Below, piece by piece: positions 33,414 through 43,807 of a DNA stretch of 64,000 nucleotides (the stretch's first letter is position 1; the number at the start of each line of letters is the position of its first letter). The stretch is from positions 434,001 through 498,000 of the forward strand of contig NZ_BRZA01000001.1 of NCBI RefSeq assembly GCF_026012395.1, given 5' to 3'. The DNA comes from Lysinibacillus piscis. GTDB lineage: Bacteria; Bacillota; Bacilli; Bacillales_A; Planococcaceae. The translations under genes and the position numbers were made by a program. Under the pieces are notes generated by a model. That model worked only from the letters and a program-made list of their open reading frames with translations, was not told the DNA's origin and did no database searches.

Positions 33414-35528
33414 TTATTTATCTTGCTCAGCGCGTTCCTTCTCTTCTTTAACGACCACTTTACGTGATAAATTCACACGCCCTTGTTTGTCGATTTCAAT
33501 AACTTTTACAAGTAATTGATCGCCAAGTTTAAGCACATCTTCCACTTGCTTTGTGCGCTCTTCCTGAATTTCAGAAATGTGTAATAACCCATCTTTACCT
33601 GCGAAGATTTCACAGAACGCACCGAATTTTTCAATGCGTTTTACTGTTGCTAAGTAGTACTCGCCCTCTTTTGCTTCACGCACGATATCTTCAATGATTT
33701 GTTTTGCACGAGCATTCATTTCTTCATTTGCAGAAGAAATATAAATTGTACCATCTTGCTCTGTATCAATTTTTACGCCTGTTTCTTCAATAATTTTATT
33801 GATTTGCTTACCACCAGGTCCGATGACATCACGGATTTTATCTGGATTGATTTTCACAATCACGATTTTTGGTGCAAATTCAGATAATTTTCCACGTGGC
33901 TCAGCAAGCGTTGCTAACATAGATTCTAAAATGTGCATACGTCCTACTTTTGCCTGTGTTAACGCTTCTTCTAAAATATTGCGTGATAAACCATCAATTT
34001 TAATGTCCATTTGTAGCGCTGTAACACCTTTTGCTGTACCTGCTACTTTAAAGTCCATATCACCAAGATGATCTTCCATCCCTTGAATATCCGTTAAAAT
34101 GGAGTAATGCTCACCTTTTTTAATAAGTCCCATTGCAATACCTGCTACTGGTGCTTTTAATGGTACACCTGCATCCATCATTGCCAATGTTGAGGCACAA
34201 ATAGAAGCCTGTGATGTTGAACCATTTGATTCTAATACTTCTGATACACAGCGAATTGTATATGGGAATACTGATTCATCTGGGATTACCGCCTCTAACG
34301 CACGTTCACCTAGTGCACCGTGACCGATTTCACGACGACCTGGTCCACGAATCGGACCTGTTTCCCCTACTGAGAATTGAGGGAAGTTATAATGATGCAT
34401 AAAGCGTTTTGATTCTTCTACACCTAAACCATCAATAATTTGCACATCACCTAGTGCACCTAATGTACAAATAGATAGTGCTTGTGTTTGTCCACGTGTA
34501 AATAATGCCGAACCATGTGTACGTTGTAATAAACCTGTTTCAGAGGACAGTGGACGAATTTCATCTAATTTACGACCATCTGGACGCACTTTATCTTCTG
34601 TAATTTGGCGACGTACTTCATCCTTCACCATTTTATCTAAAATTGTATAAACTTGCTTCATTGTCACGTCATCTGCTTCTTGTTCTTCATAAGAAGCAAT
34701 GATGCGATCTTTTACTGCTTGAATCGCTTCATCACGTGCATGCTTTTCTGCTGTTTGAATAGCATCGTGCATATCTTGCTCACATGCCGCTTTAATAGCT
34801 GCTTGAATTACTTCGTCAATTTCAAACAATGTCACTGGCAATTTTTCTTTGCCTACTTCAGCCACAATTTGTTCTTGGAAAGCAATCATTTTTTTAATTT
34901 CTTCATGACCAAACATGATGGCTTCAAGCATCACTTCTTCTGGTACTTCTAATGCGCCTGCCTCTACCATGTTAATAGCATCTTTATTACCCGCTACAGA
35001 TAAATGTACAGTTGAACGGTTTGATTGTTCTACTGTTGGGTTAACGATGAACTCGCCATCAATATAGCCTACTTGTACACCTGCAATTGGTCCATTGAAT
35101 GGAATATCTGAAATCGCTAGTGCTAACGATGAACCAATCATCGCCGCCATTTCAGAAGTACAATCCGAATCATTTGACATAACCATAGAAATTACTTGTA
35201 CTTCATTACGGAAACCGTCTGGGAACATAGGACGAATTGGACGGTCGATTAAGCGGCTAGCTAAAATTGCTTTTTCAGATGGGCGTCCTTCACGTTTAAT
35301 AAAGCCACCAGGAATTTTACCTGCTGCATATAAACGCTCTTCATAGTTTACTGTTAATGGGAAGAAATCTAGTGGCTTTGGTGATTTAGACATTGTCGCT
35401 GTTGACAGTACAGATGTATCACCATAGCGTACTAATACAGCTCCATTTGCTTGCTTTGCTAACTGGCCAACTTCAATGACAAGCGGACGGCCAGCCCATT
35501 CGTATGAATAGACTTTCTTTTCGTTCAT
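33414..35528 (-). CDS. pnp: Polyribonucleotide nucleotidyltransferase (PNPase)
   Basis: PNPase degrades RNA 3'-5' by phosphorolysis. The 704-residue protein has two RNase PH domains (about 10-225 and 315-540), with [20 protein letters not shown] near 55 and [12 protein letters not shown] near 355, a KH domain with [16 protein letters not shown] near 562, and a C-terminal S1 domain (about 620-690) with [18 protein letters not shown]. All parts are complete and of normal length. It follows rpsO, the standard arrangement, but a terminator and about 260 bp separate them, so it probably has its own promoter. Confidence 0.97.
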   Translation of the reverse strand: MNEKKVYSYEWAGRPLVIEVGQLAKQANGAVLVRYGDTSVLSTATMSKSPKPLDFFPLTVNYEERLYAAGKIPGGFIKREGRPSEKAILASRLIDRPIRPMFPDGFRNEVQVISMVMSNDSDCTSEMAAMIGSSLALAISDIPFNGPIAGVQVGYIDGEFIVNPTVEQSNRSTVHLSVAGNKDAINMVEAGALEVPEEVMLEAIMFGHEEIKKMIAFQEQIVAEVGKEKLPVTLFEIDEVIQAAIKAACEQDMHDAIQTAEKHARDEAIQAVKDRIIASYEEQEADDVTMKQVYTILDKMVKDEVRRQITEDKVRPDGRKLDEIRPLSSETGLLQRTHGSALFTRGQTQALSICTLGALGDVQIIDGLGVEESKRFMHHYNFPQFSVGETGPIRGPGRREIGHGALGERALEAVIPDESVFPYTIRCVSEVLESNGSTSQASICASTLAMMDAGVPLKAPVAGIAMGLIKKGEHYSILTDIQGMEDHLGDMDFKVAGTAKGVTALQMDIKIDGLSRNILEEALTQAKVGRMHILESMLATLAEPRGKLSEFAPKIVIVKINPDKIRDVIGPGGKQINKIIEETGVKIDTEQDGTIYISSANEEMNARAKQIIEDIVREAKEGEYYLATVKRIEKFGAFCEIFAGKDGLLHISEIQEERTKQVEDVLKLGDQLLVKVIEIDKQGRVNLSRKVVVKEEKERAEQDK

Positions 35529-35754
35529 TCAATGAACCCCTCTCTATTTATAAACCACACTTATTTGTCTGTATGTACTTAATTGTAAGTGTACCAAAAA
35601 TGTTTGTTCTATGCGAAATATTTCATAAAATAATCTTCTATACTTCATTATGACCAAATAACCGCCATTTTATTTTCTCTTGCCTCAACACATATGTTTT
35701 CTATGCAAGTCTTCAAAAATCTAAACGAAATAGAATAAATTTCTATACATAAAG

Positions 35755-35780
35755 AAAAAGCGGGAATAATCCCGCTTTTT
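35755..35780 (-). terminator. Terminator of rpsO
   Basis: AAAAAGCGGG pairs perfectly with CCCGCTTTTT across a 6-nt loop. It lies nine bases after the rpsO stop. Confidence 0.85.
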
Positions 35781-35789
35781 GATTGTCAA

Positions 35790-36059
35790 TTAGCGACGTA
35801 AGCCTAGACGAGTGATTAATTCACGGTAGCGTTGTACGTCAGTTTCACGAAGATATTTTAGTAGGTGACGACGACGACCTACCATTTTAAGAAGACCACG
35901 CTCAGAGTGGAAATCTTTTTTGTGTGTACGTAAGTGCGTATTTAAAGCATTGATTTCTGCTGTTAATACTGCAATTTGTACTTCTGGTGAACCAGTATCA
36001 CTTTCGTGTGTACGGTACTCAGCGATAATTTCGTTTTTACGTTGTTTTGTAATAGCCAT
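35790..36059 (-). CDS. rpsO: 30S ribosomal protein S15
   Basis: S15 is a primary 16S rRNA-binding protein that nucleates the central domain of the small subunit. The 89-residue product is full length and has the conserved [18 protein letters not shown] and [20 protein letters not shown] blocks. The ATG follows AGGAGG. Downstream comes a strong terminator and then pnp. Upstream, about 230 bp separate it from ribF, including a degenerate copy of the intergenic repeat. No S15-binding leader structure could be identified by eye. Confidence 0.98.
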   Translation of the reverse strand: MAITKQRKNEIIAEYRTHESDTGSPEVQIAVLTAEINALNTHLRTHKKDFHSERGLLKMVGRRRHLLKYLRETDVQRYRELITRLGLRR

Positions 36060-36196
36060 TTTGTATGGACCTCCTAGAATAAGTATTCATCCCCAGTAGC
36101 ACAGTATACGTTGGAGTTATCGATATACCGAGCTAAGGTTAAGCATATTAGCACTTATGAATATTATCATAAATATAAACAGCAAGCAAGCATTAA

Positions 36197-36267
36197 CTAT
36201 TGATTCTGTATTTTCAAGCTCCCTCAGAAAGCTACTCTTCAAAATCCTCAACATTTGCAAGGGCTTT
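36197..36267 (+). repeat. Intergenic palindromic repeat, copy G (diverged)
   Basis: From TTGATTCTGTATTTTCAAG to ACATTTGCAAGGGCTT this stretch aligns with the right two-thirds of copies A and B, including TTTTCAAGCTCCCTCAGAAAG for the central palindrome and AAAATCC. The first stem is lost. It lies between the ribF stop and the rpsO start in the same orientation as the others. Confidence 0.55.
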
Positions 36268-36287
36268 ATGAAGAGCCTTTCACTGGA

Positions 36288-37238
36288 TCAAGAGAAATCC
36301 TTAAAATAATGAATTGCTGCTTGCTTATCCTTTTCAATTTGTGTCTTTAAAGACTCGATACCATCAAATTTTTGCTCACTGCGAATTCGCTTATACCAAG
36401 CCACTTGCACTTCTTCACCATAAATATTTTTATCAAAATCAAGTATATGCACTTCAATGGATAATTGCTTGTCATTTGGATCTTTAAAGGTCGGTTTATA
36501 GCCTACATTACAAACACCATCATACCAATGATTTTGTACACGTAGACGCACTGCATAAACACCGCTAGCAGGAATGTACGTCCCCTCTAAAGCCTGTACA
36601 TTGGCTGTTGGGAATCCTATTGTTCGACCACGCTTATCTCCATGCACCACAATGCCAGTAATGTCAAACGGTCTTCCTAATAATCGTCTCACCTCTTCCA
36701 TAGCGCCTTCTTGTAAAAGCTGACGAATACGAGTAGAGCTTATTTTTTCCTCTTGATCTGTTTGTTTGTCAACTACCGTCACACCGTAATCACCTTGACT
36801 TAAGCGATACATATCTTCCATTGTCCCTTGACCAAATGCACCGAAAGAAAAATCAAAACCAGCCGTGACATGACGAATATTTAAATTACGAATAAATGTA
36901 TCAATAAAGGCTGCTGGAGAAAGCTTAGCAAAGTCTGATGTAAAATGAACAACAAACATTGTATCGACACCTAATTCTTCACAAAGTGTTAGCTTCTGTT
37001 GCAGCAATGTAATATAAAATACTTTTTCGTTTCGTCCACCTAGCACAACTGAAGGATGCGGATCAAATGTCATAACAGCCGTTGGAATTTGCAGTCGTTC
37101 TCCTTCTTTTTTAGCTGCTTTAATGACTGCTTGATGTCCTTTATGTACACCATCAAAAAAACCTAACGCTAAGGAATAAGGCTGCATACCTTCTTTTTGC
37201 TGTAATTGATGTGGATATTTTAAATGTATGACCTCCAT
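36288..37238 (-). CDS. ribF: Bifunctional riboflavin kinase/FAD synthetase
   Basis: The enzyme makes FMN from riboflavin and then FAD. The 316-residue protein has an N-terminal FAD synthetase domain with LGFFDGVHKGHQAVIK near 26 and the ISSTRIR motif near 163. A C-terminal riboflavin kinase domain carries GDKRGRTIGFPTANV near 195 and GVCNVGYKPTF near 240. All catalytic elements are visible. It starts 14 bases after truB and closes the nusA-infB block as in B. subtilis (there named ribC). No terminator was seen after it; the diverged repeat G follows directly. Confidence 0.96.
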   Translation of the reverse strand: MEVIHLKYPHQLQQKEGMQPYSLALGFFDGVHKGHQAVIKAAKKEGERLQIPTAVMTFDPHPSVVLGGRNEKVFYITLLQQKLTLCEELGVDTMFVVHFTSDFAKLSPAAFIDTFIRNLNIRHVTAGFDFSFGAFGQGTMEDMYRLSQGDYGVTVVDKQTDQEEKISSTRIRQLLQEGAMEEVRRLLGRPFDITGIVVHGDKRGRTIGFPTANVQALEGTYIPASGVYAVRLRVQNHWYDGVCNVGYKPTFKDPNDKQLSIEVHILDFDKNIYGEEVQVAWYKRIRSEQKFDGIESLKTQIEKDKQAAIHYFKDFS

Positions 37239-37252
37239 GCCAAAAAATCCCC

Positions 37253-38170
37253 CTACTCTATCGTTGGAAACATTTTATGTGGCTTCATCCATCCTTCTTT
37301 TGTTGGATGGGCATGATAGATTGCCACTGCTTTTCCATGTATACCAAAAACAATTTTATCATGCTTCTTTAATAATGCCTCTGCAGGTAACACTTGTCCA
37401 TTAAAAATTTCTTTTTCATTACTCGCTGTTATTTCCATGTATGGATAATCGGTTAACGCATACTCCACTGGTAATATACATGTCTCCAGTTGCCCTGCTT
37501 CCACTAAATCAGCCACTTGTGTCAATGTAAAACAATTTTCTTGGGTAAACGTACCTGATGCTGTACGCACAAGCTCCTTCATATGAGCAGGATAGCCTAA
37601 TGCTTCCCCAATTTGTACTGCTAATGTACGAATATAGGTACCTTTACTACAAGAAATGCGTACAGGGAAGGTAATTTCTTGCCCTTCATACAGTGCCTTA
37701 TCCTCCAGTATTTCCAATGCATAAATCGTCACTTGACGTGTTGGTCTTTCCACAACCTGACCTTTGCGTGCATATTCATATAGACGTTTGCCATTTACTT
37801 TCACCGCCGAAAACATCGGTGGTGTTTGCTCAATGACACCTGTTAAGGACGCCAATACTTCGAGCACTCGTGTGCGTGTTAATTGCTTCATCGTATCATC
37901 TTGTTCTACCGTTTCACCTTCTGCATCTTCCGTTGTTGTCGTACGCCCTATCGAAATGATAGCTTCGTACGTTTTTCCTACATCGGTTAAATACTCTGCA
38001 ATACGTGTGGCTTGCCCAATGCAAATAGGTAGCACACCTTCAACACCTGGATCGAGTGTACCTGTGTGCCCTACCTTTTTCGTGCGTAAAATTTTGCGTA
38101 GCTTAAATACACAATCATGGCTCGTCATACCACGTTCTTTCCATAATGGTAAAATACCGTTCATCTTCAT
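37253..38170 (-). CDS. truB: tRNA pseudouridine(55) synthase
   Basis: TruB forms pseudouridine 55 in the T-loop of tRNAs. The 305-residue protein has the catalytic aspartate in HTGTLDPGVEGVLPIC near 36, KTYEAIISIGRTTTTEDAEG near 68 and SKGTYIRTL near 178. The start ATG 38170 is 8 nt from AAGGA; a second ATG two codons later is possible. It is separated from rbfA by a strong terminator and about 195 bp, so it likely has a separate promoter, while ribF follows after 14 bases. Confidence 0.96.
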   Translation of the reverse strand: MKMNGILPLWKERGMTSHDCVFKLRKILRTKKVGHTGTLDPGVEGVLPICIGQATRIAEYLTDVGKTYEAIISIGRTTTTEDAEGETVEQDDTMKQLTRTRVLEVLASLTGVIEQTPPMFSAVKVNGKRLYEYARKGQVVERPTRQVTIYALEILEDKALYEGQEITFPVRISCSKGTYIRTLAVQIGEALGYPAHMKELVRTASGTFTQENCFTLTQVADLVEAGQLETCILPVEYALTDYPYMEITASNEKEIFNGQVLPAEALLKKHDKIVFGIHGKAVAIYHAHPTKEGWMKPHKMFPTIE

Positions 38171-38314
38171 TCGGCAATTCCTTCCCTTCGTATAGGGAGG
38201 AATCGTCTTCTCTCCTTTCGATTAACAAGGTACTCACATGCGCCACCCTCATTCGTTTTTTAACATGAGCAGACGTATGAATGTTAGTACTATCCAGTAA
38301 ACACAGGTCAAATA

Positions 38315-38354
38315 AAAAAGTCTGCCTGCATAAACATGCATTCGGCAGACTTTT
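38315..38354 (-). terminator. Terminator of rbfA
   Basis: AAAAGTCTGCC pairs with GGCAGACTTTT, with the minus-strand tail continuing TTTTTTATTTG. It lies 11 bases past the rbfA stop and splits the block between rbfA and truB. Confidence 0.85.
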
Positions 38355-38365
38355 CCATAGGTATA

Positions 38366-38707
38366 TTATTCCTTGTGTAAATTACGAAGCAATGTATCGA
38401 TACGATTACCATATTCAATAGATGAATCAAACTCAAAAATTAATTCTGGTGTTCGACGTAAACGGATTCGAGAACCGATTTCTGAACGAATGAAACCAGA
38501 AGCCTTCACTAATGCTTTCAATGTTTCTTCTCGTTCACGCTCATTGCCTAATGTTGTAATATAAATAGTTGCTTGCTGTAAATCACCTGTTACTTCTACA
38601 CCTGTTACTGTGACGAAGCCAACACGTGGATCTTTAATTTTACGACCAAGAATATCGCCTAATTCTTTTTTCATTTGTTCGGCGACACGGTTTGAACGTA
38701 GAGACAT
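38366..38707 (-). CDS. rbfA: Ribosome-binding factor A
   Basis: RbfA helps late maturation of the 30S subunit and 16S rRNA 5' end. The 113-residue protein has the KH-like fold pattern with [20 protein letters not shown] at the start, [18 protein letters not shown] near 27 and [18 protein letters not shown] near 83, all typical. Length is standard. It follows ylxP by 50 bases within the nusA-infB block, and a terminator comes after it. Confidence 0.96.
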   Translation of the reverse strand: MSLRSNRVAEQMKKELGDILGRKIKDPRVGFVTVTGVEVTGDLQQATIYITTLGNEREREETLKALVKASGFIRSEIGSRIRLRRTPELIFEFDSSIEYGNRIDTLLRNLHKE

Positions 38708-38757
38708 AGTTTGTCACCTCAATTTCAATATACGGATAACTGTTCTATCCATACAAC

Positions 38758-39036
38758 TTACAAATACTCTCTCCACACATCTAATGGTTCCCAAGCTGGA
38801 TTCGATTGTAAATAGTGGAGAGCATGGTTGATTTCACGCTCTGCGGCTTCTTTCGAAGAAGCCACTGCAACAAGCGCTAATTTTGTACGCTGCCATACAT
38901 TTTGATGATCAATTTCTGCAATGGAAACATTAAATTTTTGCTTCGTACGTGTTAGCATACGTTGCAAGACAGCACGCTTTTCTTTCAATGAATGGGCAGT
39001 TTGAATAATGAATTCAATCTCTGCATAAACAATCAT
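38758..39036 (-). CDS. ylxP: YlxP-like DUF503 protein
   Basis: This 92-residue ferredoxin-like-fold protein starts [20 protein letters not shown] and has VSIAEIDHQNVWQRTKLALV near 36, typical of the DUF503 family. Biochemical function is not firmly known; its constant place between infB and rbfA suggests a role in ribosome assembly. The ATG overlaps the last base of infB, so the two are translationally coupled. Confidence 0.9.
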   Translation of the reverse strand: MIVYAEIEFIIQTAHSLKEKRAVLQRMLTRTKQKFNVSIAEIDHQNVWQRTKLALVAVASSKEAAEREINHALHYLQSNPAWEPLDVWREYL

Positions 39037-41294
39037 TAGACACGTTTAACTTCTTCCATAATGTAGGCTTCAATAATATCGCCTTCTTTAATATCGTTGA
39101 AGTTTGTAATCGTAATACCACATTCATAGCCTCTTGCAACTTCTTTCACTTCGTCCTTGAAGCGTTTTAATGTATCCAATTCACCTTCAAAAATAACAAC
39201 ATTATCACGGATTACACGGACACCTGAATCACGTGTCACTTTTCCTTCTGTTACATATGAACCCGCAATTGTTCCTACTTTAGATACTTTAATTGTTTGA
39301 CGAACTTCTGCTTGACCAATAATTTTTTCTTCAAATTCAGGATCAAGCATCCCTTTCATCGCTTGTTCGATTTCTTCAATTACTTTGTAGATAACACGGT
39401 GTAGACGAATATCTACGCCTTCTTCTTCTGCTGCACGTTTCGCATTGACATCTGGACGAACATTGAAACCAATGACGATTGCATTTGAAGCAGCTGCAAG
39501 AGAAATATCTGATTCTGTAATCGCTCCAGCGCCTGTATGAATGATTTTGACATTAACACCTTCAACATCAATTTTCATTAAAGAGGCTGCCATTGCTTCT
39601 ACTGTACCTTGTACGTCTGCTTTGACGATTAAGTTCAGCTCTTTCATTTCACCTTGGCTCATTTGCTCAAATAAGTTATCCAATGTCACACGTTGTTTTT
39701 CTGAACGTTGTGCTTGAATAGCCGATGTTGCACGAGTTTCTCCAACTTGACGTGCTGTTTTTTCATCTTCAAAGACAACGAAACGGTCACCAGCTTGCGG
39801 TACTTCATTTAGTCCTGTAATTTCTACTGGTGTAGATGGACCCGCTTCTTTTACACGACGCCCTTTGTCATTGACCATCGCACGAACACGACCAAATGCG
39901 TGACCTACAACGATTGGATCCCCTATTTTTAATGTACCATCTTGTACTAAAAGTGTGGCAACAGAGCCACGACCTTTATCAAGCTGTGCTTCAATTACTG
40001 TACCAAGTGCTAGACGATTTGGATTTGCTTTTAATTCTGCTACTTCAGATACAAGTAAAATCATTTCTAATAATGTATCAATACCTTCGCCTTTTAATGC
40101 CGAAATTGGTACAAAAATTGTATCGCCGCCCCAATCTTCAGGCACTAAACCATGCTCTGTTAGCTCCTGCATTACACGATCAGGATTAGCAGATGGTTTA
40201 TCCATTTTATTCACCGCTACAATAATTGGCACTTCTGCCGCTTTTGCATGGTTAATGGCTTCTACTGTTTGTGGCATTACACCATCATCTGCTGCTACTA
40301 CTAAAATCGTTAAGTCTGTTACTTTTGCTCCACGTGCACGCATTGTTGTAAAAGCAGCATGTCCTGGTGTATCAAGGAACGTAATTTTTTTGTCATTTTC
40401 GATTACTTGGTATGCACCGATATGCTGTGTAATCCCACCAGCTTCTCCTGCTGTTACCTTTGTATTACGAATCGAATCAAGCAATGTTGTTTTACCATGG
40501 TCAACGTGACCCATAATTGTGACAACAGGTGGACGTTCAGATAAATCTGCTTCTTTCACTTCTTCCGTTTGCTCGAAGTGTGTTTCTAAATCTGTAATAT
40601 CAATACGAATTTCTTCTTCTACTTCTACACCGTAGTCTGCGCAAATTAACTCAATGGCATCCTTATCTAGCTCTTGGTTAATTGTGGCCATTACACCAAG
40701 CATAAATAATTTTTTGATGATTTCAGATGGTTCGCGGTGTAGCTTTTTAGCTAATTCTGCTACTGAAAGTGATTCTACAAATGTAATTTTTTCTGGAAGC
40801 TCTTTTTGTTTAACTGGTGCAGTTGGTTGATGACTTCTTTGTGGACGACGTTTGCCTCCATGGATACCTGGTTTTGGACGTTGGTTATAGCCTCCGCCAC
40901 CTCGACGATTATTATTATTGTTATTGTTGTTATTATTATTTTGTGTCATATTTCGATTTTGATTACCTTTTGCATTCTTAGATTTTTCGTTGTTAGACGA
41001 ATTTGAGTTTTGCTGATTATTTGCTTTCGGCCTAGCAGTCATAGCTTGCTGCTTTTGGCCTTCTTGCTTTTTCACCGTTTGTTGCGGTTGCTGCGCTACA
41101 TGTTGAGTAGATGGCCTTGCTGCTTTTTTTTCTGTAGGTGCTTTAAACGTATTGTTTAATTTTTCAACCATATCTTTTTCTAACATCGACATATGGTTCG
41201 CCACACTTACATTTAATTTACTTAGCGCTTCAATAACCTCTTTACTCGTTTTTTTCACTTGTTTCGCATATTCATGAACTCTGATTTTGGTCAT
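39036..41294 (-). CDS. infB: Translation initiation factor IF-2
   Basis: IF-2 brings initiator tRNA to the 30S subunit and hydrolyses GTP on subunit joining. The 752-residue protein has an N-terminal IF2-N helix domain (about 1-55), a low-complexity basic linker with an unbroken run of 11 asparagines followed by RRGGGG (about 118-140), a second IF2-N domain near 165, and the G domain with [14 protein letters not shown] near 261, [10 protein letters not shown] near 305 and VNKMDKP near 365. The tRNA-binding C-terminal domains are complete. It sits 14 bases after ylxQ. Confidence 0.97.
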   Translation of the reverse strand: MTKIRVHEYAKQVKKTSKEVIEALSKLNVSVANHMSMLEKDMVEKLNNTFKAPTEKKAARPSTQHVAQQPQQTVKKQEGQKQQAMTARPKANNQQNSNSSNNEKSKNAKGNQNRNMTQNNNNNNNNNNNRRGGGGYNQRPKPGIHGGKRRPQRSHQPTAPVKQKELPEKITFVESLSVAELAKKLHREPSEIIKKLFMLGVMATINQELDKDAIELICADYGVEVEEEIRIDITDLETHFEQTEEVKEADLSERPPVVTIMGHVDHGKTTLLDSIRNTKVTAGEAGGITQHIGAYQVIENDKKITFLDTPGHAAFTTMRARGAKVTDLTILVVAADDGVMPQTVEAINHAKAAEVPIIVAVNKMDKPSANPDRVMQELTEHGLVPEDWGGDTIFVPISALKGEGIDTLLEMILLVSEVAELKANPNRLALGTVIEAQLDKGRGSVATLLVQDGTLKIGDPIVVGHAFGRVRAMVNDKGRRVKEAGPSTPVEITGLNEVPQAGDRFVVFEDEKTARQVGETRATSAIQAQRSEKQRVTLDNLFEQMSQGEMKELNLIVKADVQGTVEAMAASLMKIDVEGVNVKIIHTGAGAITESDISLAAASNAIVIGFNVRPDVNAKRAAEEEGVDIRLHRVIYKVIEEIEQAMKGMLDPEFEEKIIGQAEVRQTIKVSKVGTIAGSYVTEGKVTRDSGVRVIRDNVVIFEGELDTLKRFKDEVKEVARGYECGITITNFNDIKEGDIIEAYIMEEVKRV

Positions 41295-41308
41295 CTGCTC
41301 ACCCCCGA

Positions 41309-41617
41309 TTATTTTTCGTTGAGTAGACTAGACAATTTACTTGCAAAACCTTTATCGGTAATCGCTAAAGCCACTCGGGCCTCCTTACCTGTAGCATGTC
41401 CTAGATCATAACGATCGCCAATTACATGATACTCAACGTTGTAATACGTGCATTTGTCTTGAATTTTCTTGCTGGCATTTTTAGCCGCATCACTTGCTAG
41501 GATGATTAGTTTGGCATTGCCATTGCGAATTTCTTTCACAACTAAATCTTCTCCTGACACGATTTTACGTGCTCTTGCTGCAAGTCCAAGCAAATTAAAT
41601 ACTGCTTGATCCATCAT
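41309..41617 (-). CDS. ylxQ: L7Ae-family ribosomal protein YlxQ
   Basis: This 102-residue RNA-binding protein of the L7Ae/L30e fold has [17 protein letters not shown] near 8 and [20 protein letters not shown] near 35, followed by the short [17 protein letters not shown] region. YlxQ-type proteins recognise kink-turn RNA. Its ATG overlaps the stop of the upstream rnpM gene, and infB follows after 14 bases. Two adjacent ATG codons make the exact first residue uncertain by one. Confidence 0.92.
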   Translation of the reverse strand: MMDQAVFNLLGLAARARKIVSGEDLVVKEIRNGNAKLIILASDAAKNASKKIQDKCTYYNVEYHVIGDRYDLGHATGKEARVALAITDKGFASKLSSLLNEK

Positions 41618-41892
41618 AAAATAGACTCCCTTTGGATAAGGAAAATCAATTCATCATAGATTGTATCTGGAATTTGTGCTTCTAATTGATGCCCTAATAC
41701 ATTTTTTTTACGTGCGATTTCAACCGCTTTTTCTGATTTAGATAAGTATGCACCACGTCCTGGCTTTTTACCAGTGACATCCACACTTACCTCACCTTCT
41801 TTAGAGCGTACTACACGAATCATCGCTTTCTTCGGTAGCATTTCTCCAGTTGCTACACATTTCCGAAGCGGTACTTTTTTATTAATAGCCAT
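41614..41892 (-). CDS. rnpM: RNase P modulator RnpM (YlxR, DUF448)
   Basis: This 92-residue YlxR-family nucleic-acid-binding protein has the motif KVPLRKCVATGEMLPKKAMI near 5, with the second highly conserved block KKPGRGAYLSK near 44. In B. subtilis YlxR binds the RNase P RNA and modulates its activity. The start is ATG 41892, properly spaced from AAAGGTGAT; in-frame codons upstream overlap that site. It lies between nusA and ylxQ, and the ylxQ start overlaps its stop. Confidence 0.92.
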   Translation of the reverse strand: MAINKKVPLRKCVATGEMLPKKAMIRVVRSKEGEVSVDVTGKKPGRGAYLSKSEKAVEIARKKNVLGHQLEAQIPDTIYDELIFLIQRESIL

Positions 41893-41969
41893 AAACATCA
41901 CCTTTCCTCTCTGCAGATTGTCGTAAGAGGTGGACTAGCTTTGCTCTATTGTAACATGAGCTTTCTTAT

Positions 41970-43097
41970 TTATTCCTCATCGTCTTGATATAAATCAACT
42001 TCTACATCTGCATCGTCCATCATTGGTACAAATGTGCTTGTCTCAGATGGATAAATACCTAATTCACGTGCATCTGTTTCGCTCTTAATATCAATTTTCC
42101 AGCCTGTTAGCTTCGCTGCTAAACGTGCATTTTGACCACGTTTACCAATAGCTAATGATAATTGGTAATCTGGTACGACCACTGTTGTTGATTTTTCTTC
42201 TTCATTCACTTGTACATCTAATACTTTTGATGGACTTAAAGCATTCGCTACAAACACCACTGGATCTTCTGACCATTCAACGATATCAATTTTCTCACCA
42301 TTTAGCTCGTTGACGATTGTTTGCACACGTGCACCTTTTGCTCCTACACATGAACCAACTGGGTCTACTTCTTCATTATGTGCATGAACAGAGATTTTTG
42401 AACGATCTCCTGCTTCACGAGCAATCGATTTAATTTCCACAATACCCTCATAAATTTCAGGCACTTCCATTTCAAATAAGCGACGCAATAAGCCAGGATG
42501 TGTACGTGACACAATCACTTGTGGTCCACGTGTTGTACGCTCTACTTTTGTAATATACACTTTGATACGATCATGTGGATTATATGTTTCACCTTGAATT
42601 TGCTCGTTTTGTGGTAATGCTGCTTCCACTTTTCCTAAGCCAACATAAATATTACGTGCATCTAAGCGTTCTACAACACCTGTTACAATGTCATCTTCAC
42701 GGTCAACATATTGCTCATAGATTAACCCACGCTCTGCTTCACGTACACGCTGTGTCACCACTTGCTTTGCTGTTTGTGCTGCAATTCGCCCAAAATTACG
42801 TGGAGTCACCTCTTGTTCTACCACATCTTCTAATTGGTAAGCTGGATTAATGGCTTTTGCATCTTCTAAAGAAATTTGTAAACGCTCATCCTCTACAACT
42901 TCTACCACATCTTTACGTGAAAATACACGCATAGAGCCTTTATCTAAATTCAAATCTACACGAACATTTTGCGCCTGATTGAAATTACGCTTATAAGCTG
43001 TCACTAATGCCGCCTCAATCGCTTCAATCAATACGTCTCTTGAAATTCCCTTTTGTTCTTCTAGCGCTGTTAACGCATCTAACAAATCACTACTCAT
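41970..43097 (-). CDS. nusA: Transcription termination/antitermination protein NusA
   Basis: NusA binds RNA polymerase and nascent RNA and stimulates pausing and intrinsic termination. The 375-residue protein has an N-terminal polymerase-binding domain (1-125), an S1 domain (about 135-200, DIVTGVVERLDARNIYVGLG), and two KH domains with VDPVGSCVGAKGARVQTIV near 245 and LAIGKRGQNARLAAKLTG near 318. It lacks the C-terminal acidic repeats of proteobacteria, as is normal for Firmicutes, ending in an acidic tail. It lies 24 bases after rimP. Confidence 0.97.
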   Translation of the reverse strand: MSSDLLDALTALEEQKGISRDVLIEAIEAALVTAYKRNFNQAQNVRVDLNLDKGSMRVFSRKDVVEVVEDERLQISLEDAKAINPAYQLEDVVEQEVTPRNFGRIAAQTAKQVVTQRVREAERGLIYEQYVDREDDIVTGVVERLDARNIYVGLGKVEAALPQNEQIQGETYNPHDRIKVYITKVERTTRGPQVIVSRTHPGLLRRLFEMEVPEIYEGIVEIKSIAREAGDRSKISVHAHNEEVDPVGSCVGAKGARVQTIVNELNGEKIDIVEWSEDPVVFVANALSPSKVLDVQVNEEEKSTTVVVPDYQLSLAIGKRGQNARLAAKLTGWKIDIKSETDARELGIYPSETSTFVPMMDDADVEVDLYQDDEE

Positions 43098-43121
43098 GTT
43101 CTTTTCACTCCTAAATATGCA

Positions 43122-43598
43122 TTATGCTGAAAAATCAATGGCTAAGCGTGCCAACGCAATTTTTTCCTGTTCAATTGTTACTGTTAATTTACGTGTTTTA
43201 ATGCGTACTTCCATCACTAATGTTTGTTCATCATATGATGTTAAGTAGCCTTGGAATTCCTTCATGTCCTTAATCGGTTCATACGTTTTCACATAAATAA
43301 ATTTACCGATTGCCTTCGCAAAATCAGCATCTTTCTTTAATGGACGTTCTGCACCTGGTGAGGAAACTTCCAAATAATAATTTTGTGTAATCGGATCTTT
43401 TTCATCCAGTAGTAAGCTTAGTCTTTCACTCACTTGCGCACATTGATCAATATCAATGCCGCCCTCAGGTGTATCCACGTAGACACGTAAAAACCAGTTA
43501 CGTCCTTCTTTTACAAACTCAATATCTACTAACTCAAGCTGTAACTCTTCAACAATCGGTTTCGCGAGCTCTTCAATTAAAGATGGTATTTTGCTCAT
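43122..43598 (-). CDS. rimP: Ribosome maturation factor RimP
   Basis: RimP assists 30S maturation. The 158-residue protein has LELVDIEFVKEGRNWFLRVY near 20, GGIDIDQCAQVSERLS near 45 and LEVSSPGAERPLKK near 77, all family hallmarks. The start is ATG 43598 because an AGGAGG site lies 6 nt upstream; five earlier in-frame codons overlap it. It is the first gene of the rimP-nusA-rnpM-ylxQ-infB-ylxP-rbfA operon, preceded by a candidate promoter and a hairpin leader (arms TTCCACCA and TGGTGAA near 43644-43665). Confidence 0.95.
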   Translation of the reverse strand: MSKIPSLIEELAKPIVEELQLELVDIEFVKEGRNWFLRVYVDTPEGGIDIDQCAQVSERLSLLLDEKDPITQNYYLEVSSPGAERPLKKDADFAKAIGKFIYVKTYEPIKDMKEFQGYLTSYDEQTLVMEVRIKTRKLTVTIEQEKIALARLAIDFSA

Positions 43599-43665
43599 TA
43601 TTTCCTCCTGCATATGTCAAATTGTAGCTTAATAAAACAGAAATTCCACCAGTTAGCTTGGTGAA

Positions 43666-43694
43666 ATCACACGGTCTTACCTGCTGTTCGTCAA
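43666..43694 (-). promoter_or_regulatory. Candidate promoter of the rimP-nusA operon
   Basis: On the minus strand TTGACG (43694-43689), a 17-bp spacer and TGTGAT (43671-43666) make a plausible sigma-A promoter just downstream of the polC terminator. The -10 element is imperfect. Confidence 0.4.
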
Positions 43695-43717
43695 AATTTG
43701 TTTGTTACTAACAACAG

Positions 43718-43744
43718 AAAAGAGCGGGAACACCCCACTCTTTT
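43718..43744 (-). terminator. Terminator of polC
   Basis: AAAAGAG pairs with CTCTTTT and the stem is extended by GGG/CCC pairs around a mismatch. The minus-strand RNA continues into a short T-rich stretch. It lies about 65 bases past the polC stop. Confidence 0.65.
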
Positions 43745-43807
43745 GCTGGAAAACTATCAACAAATTATTACCATAACAATAACACAATTGATGGGACAAT
43801 GCAAATG

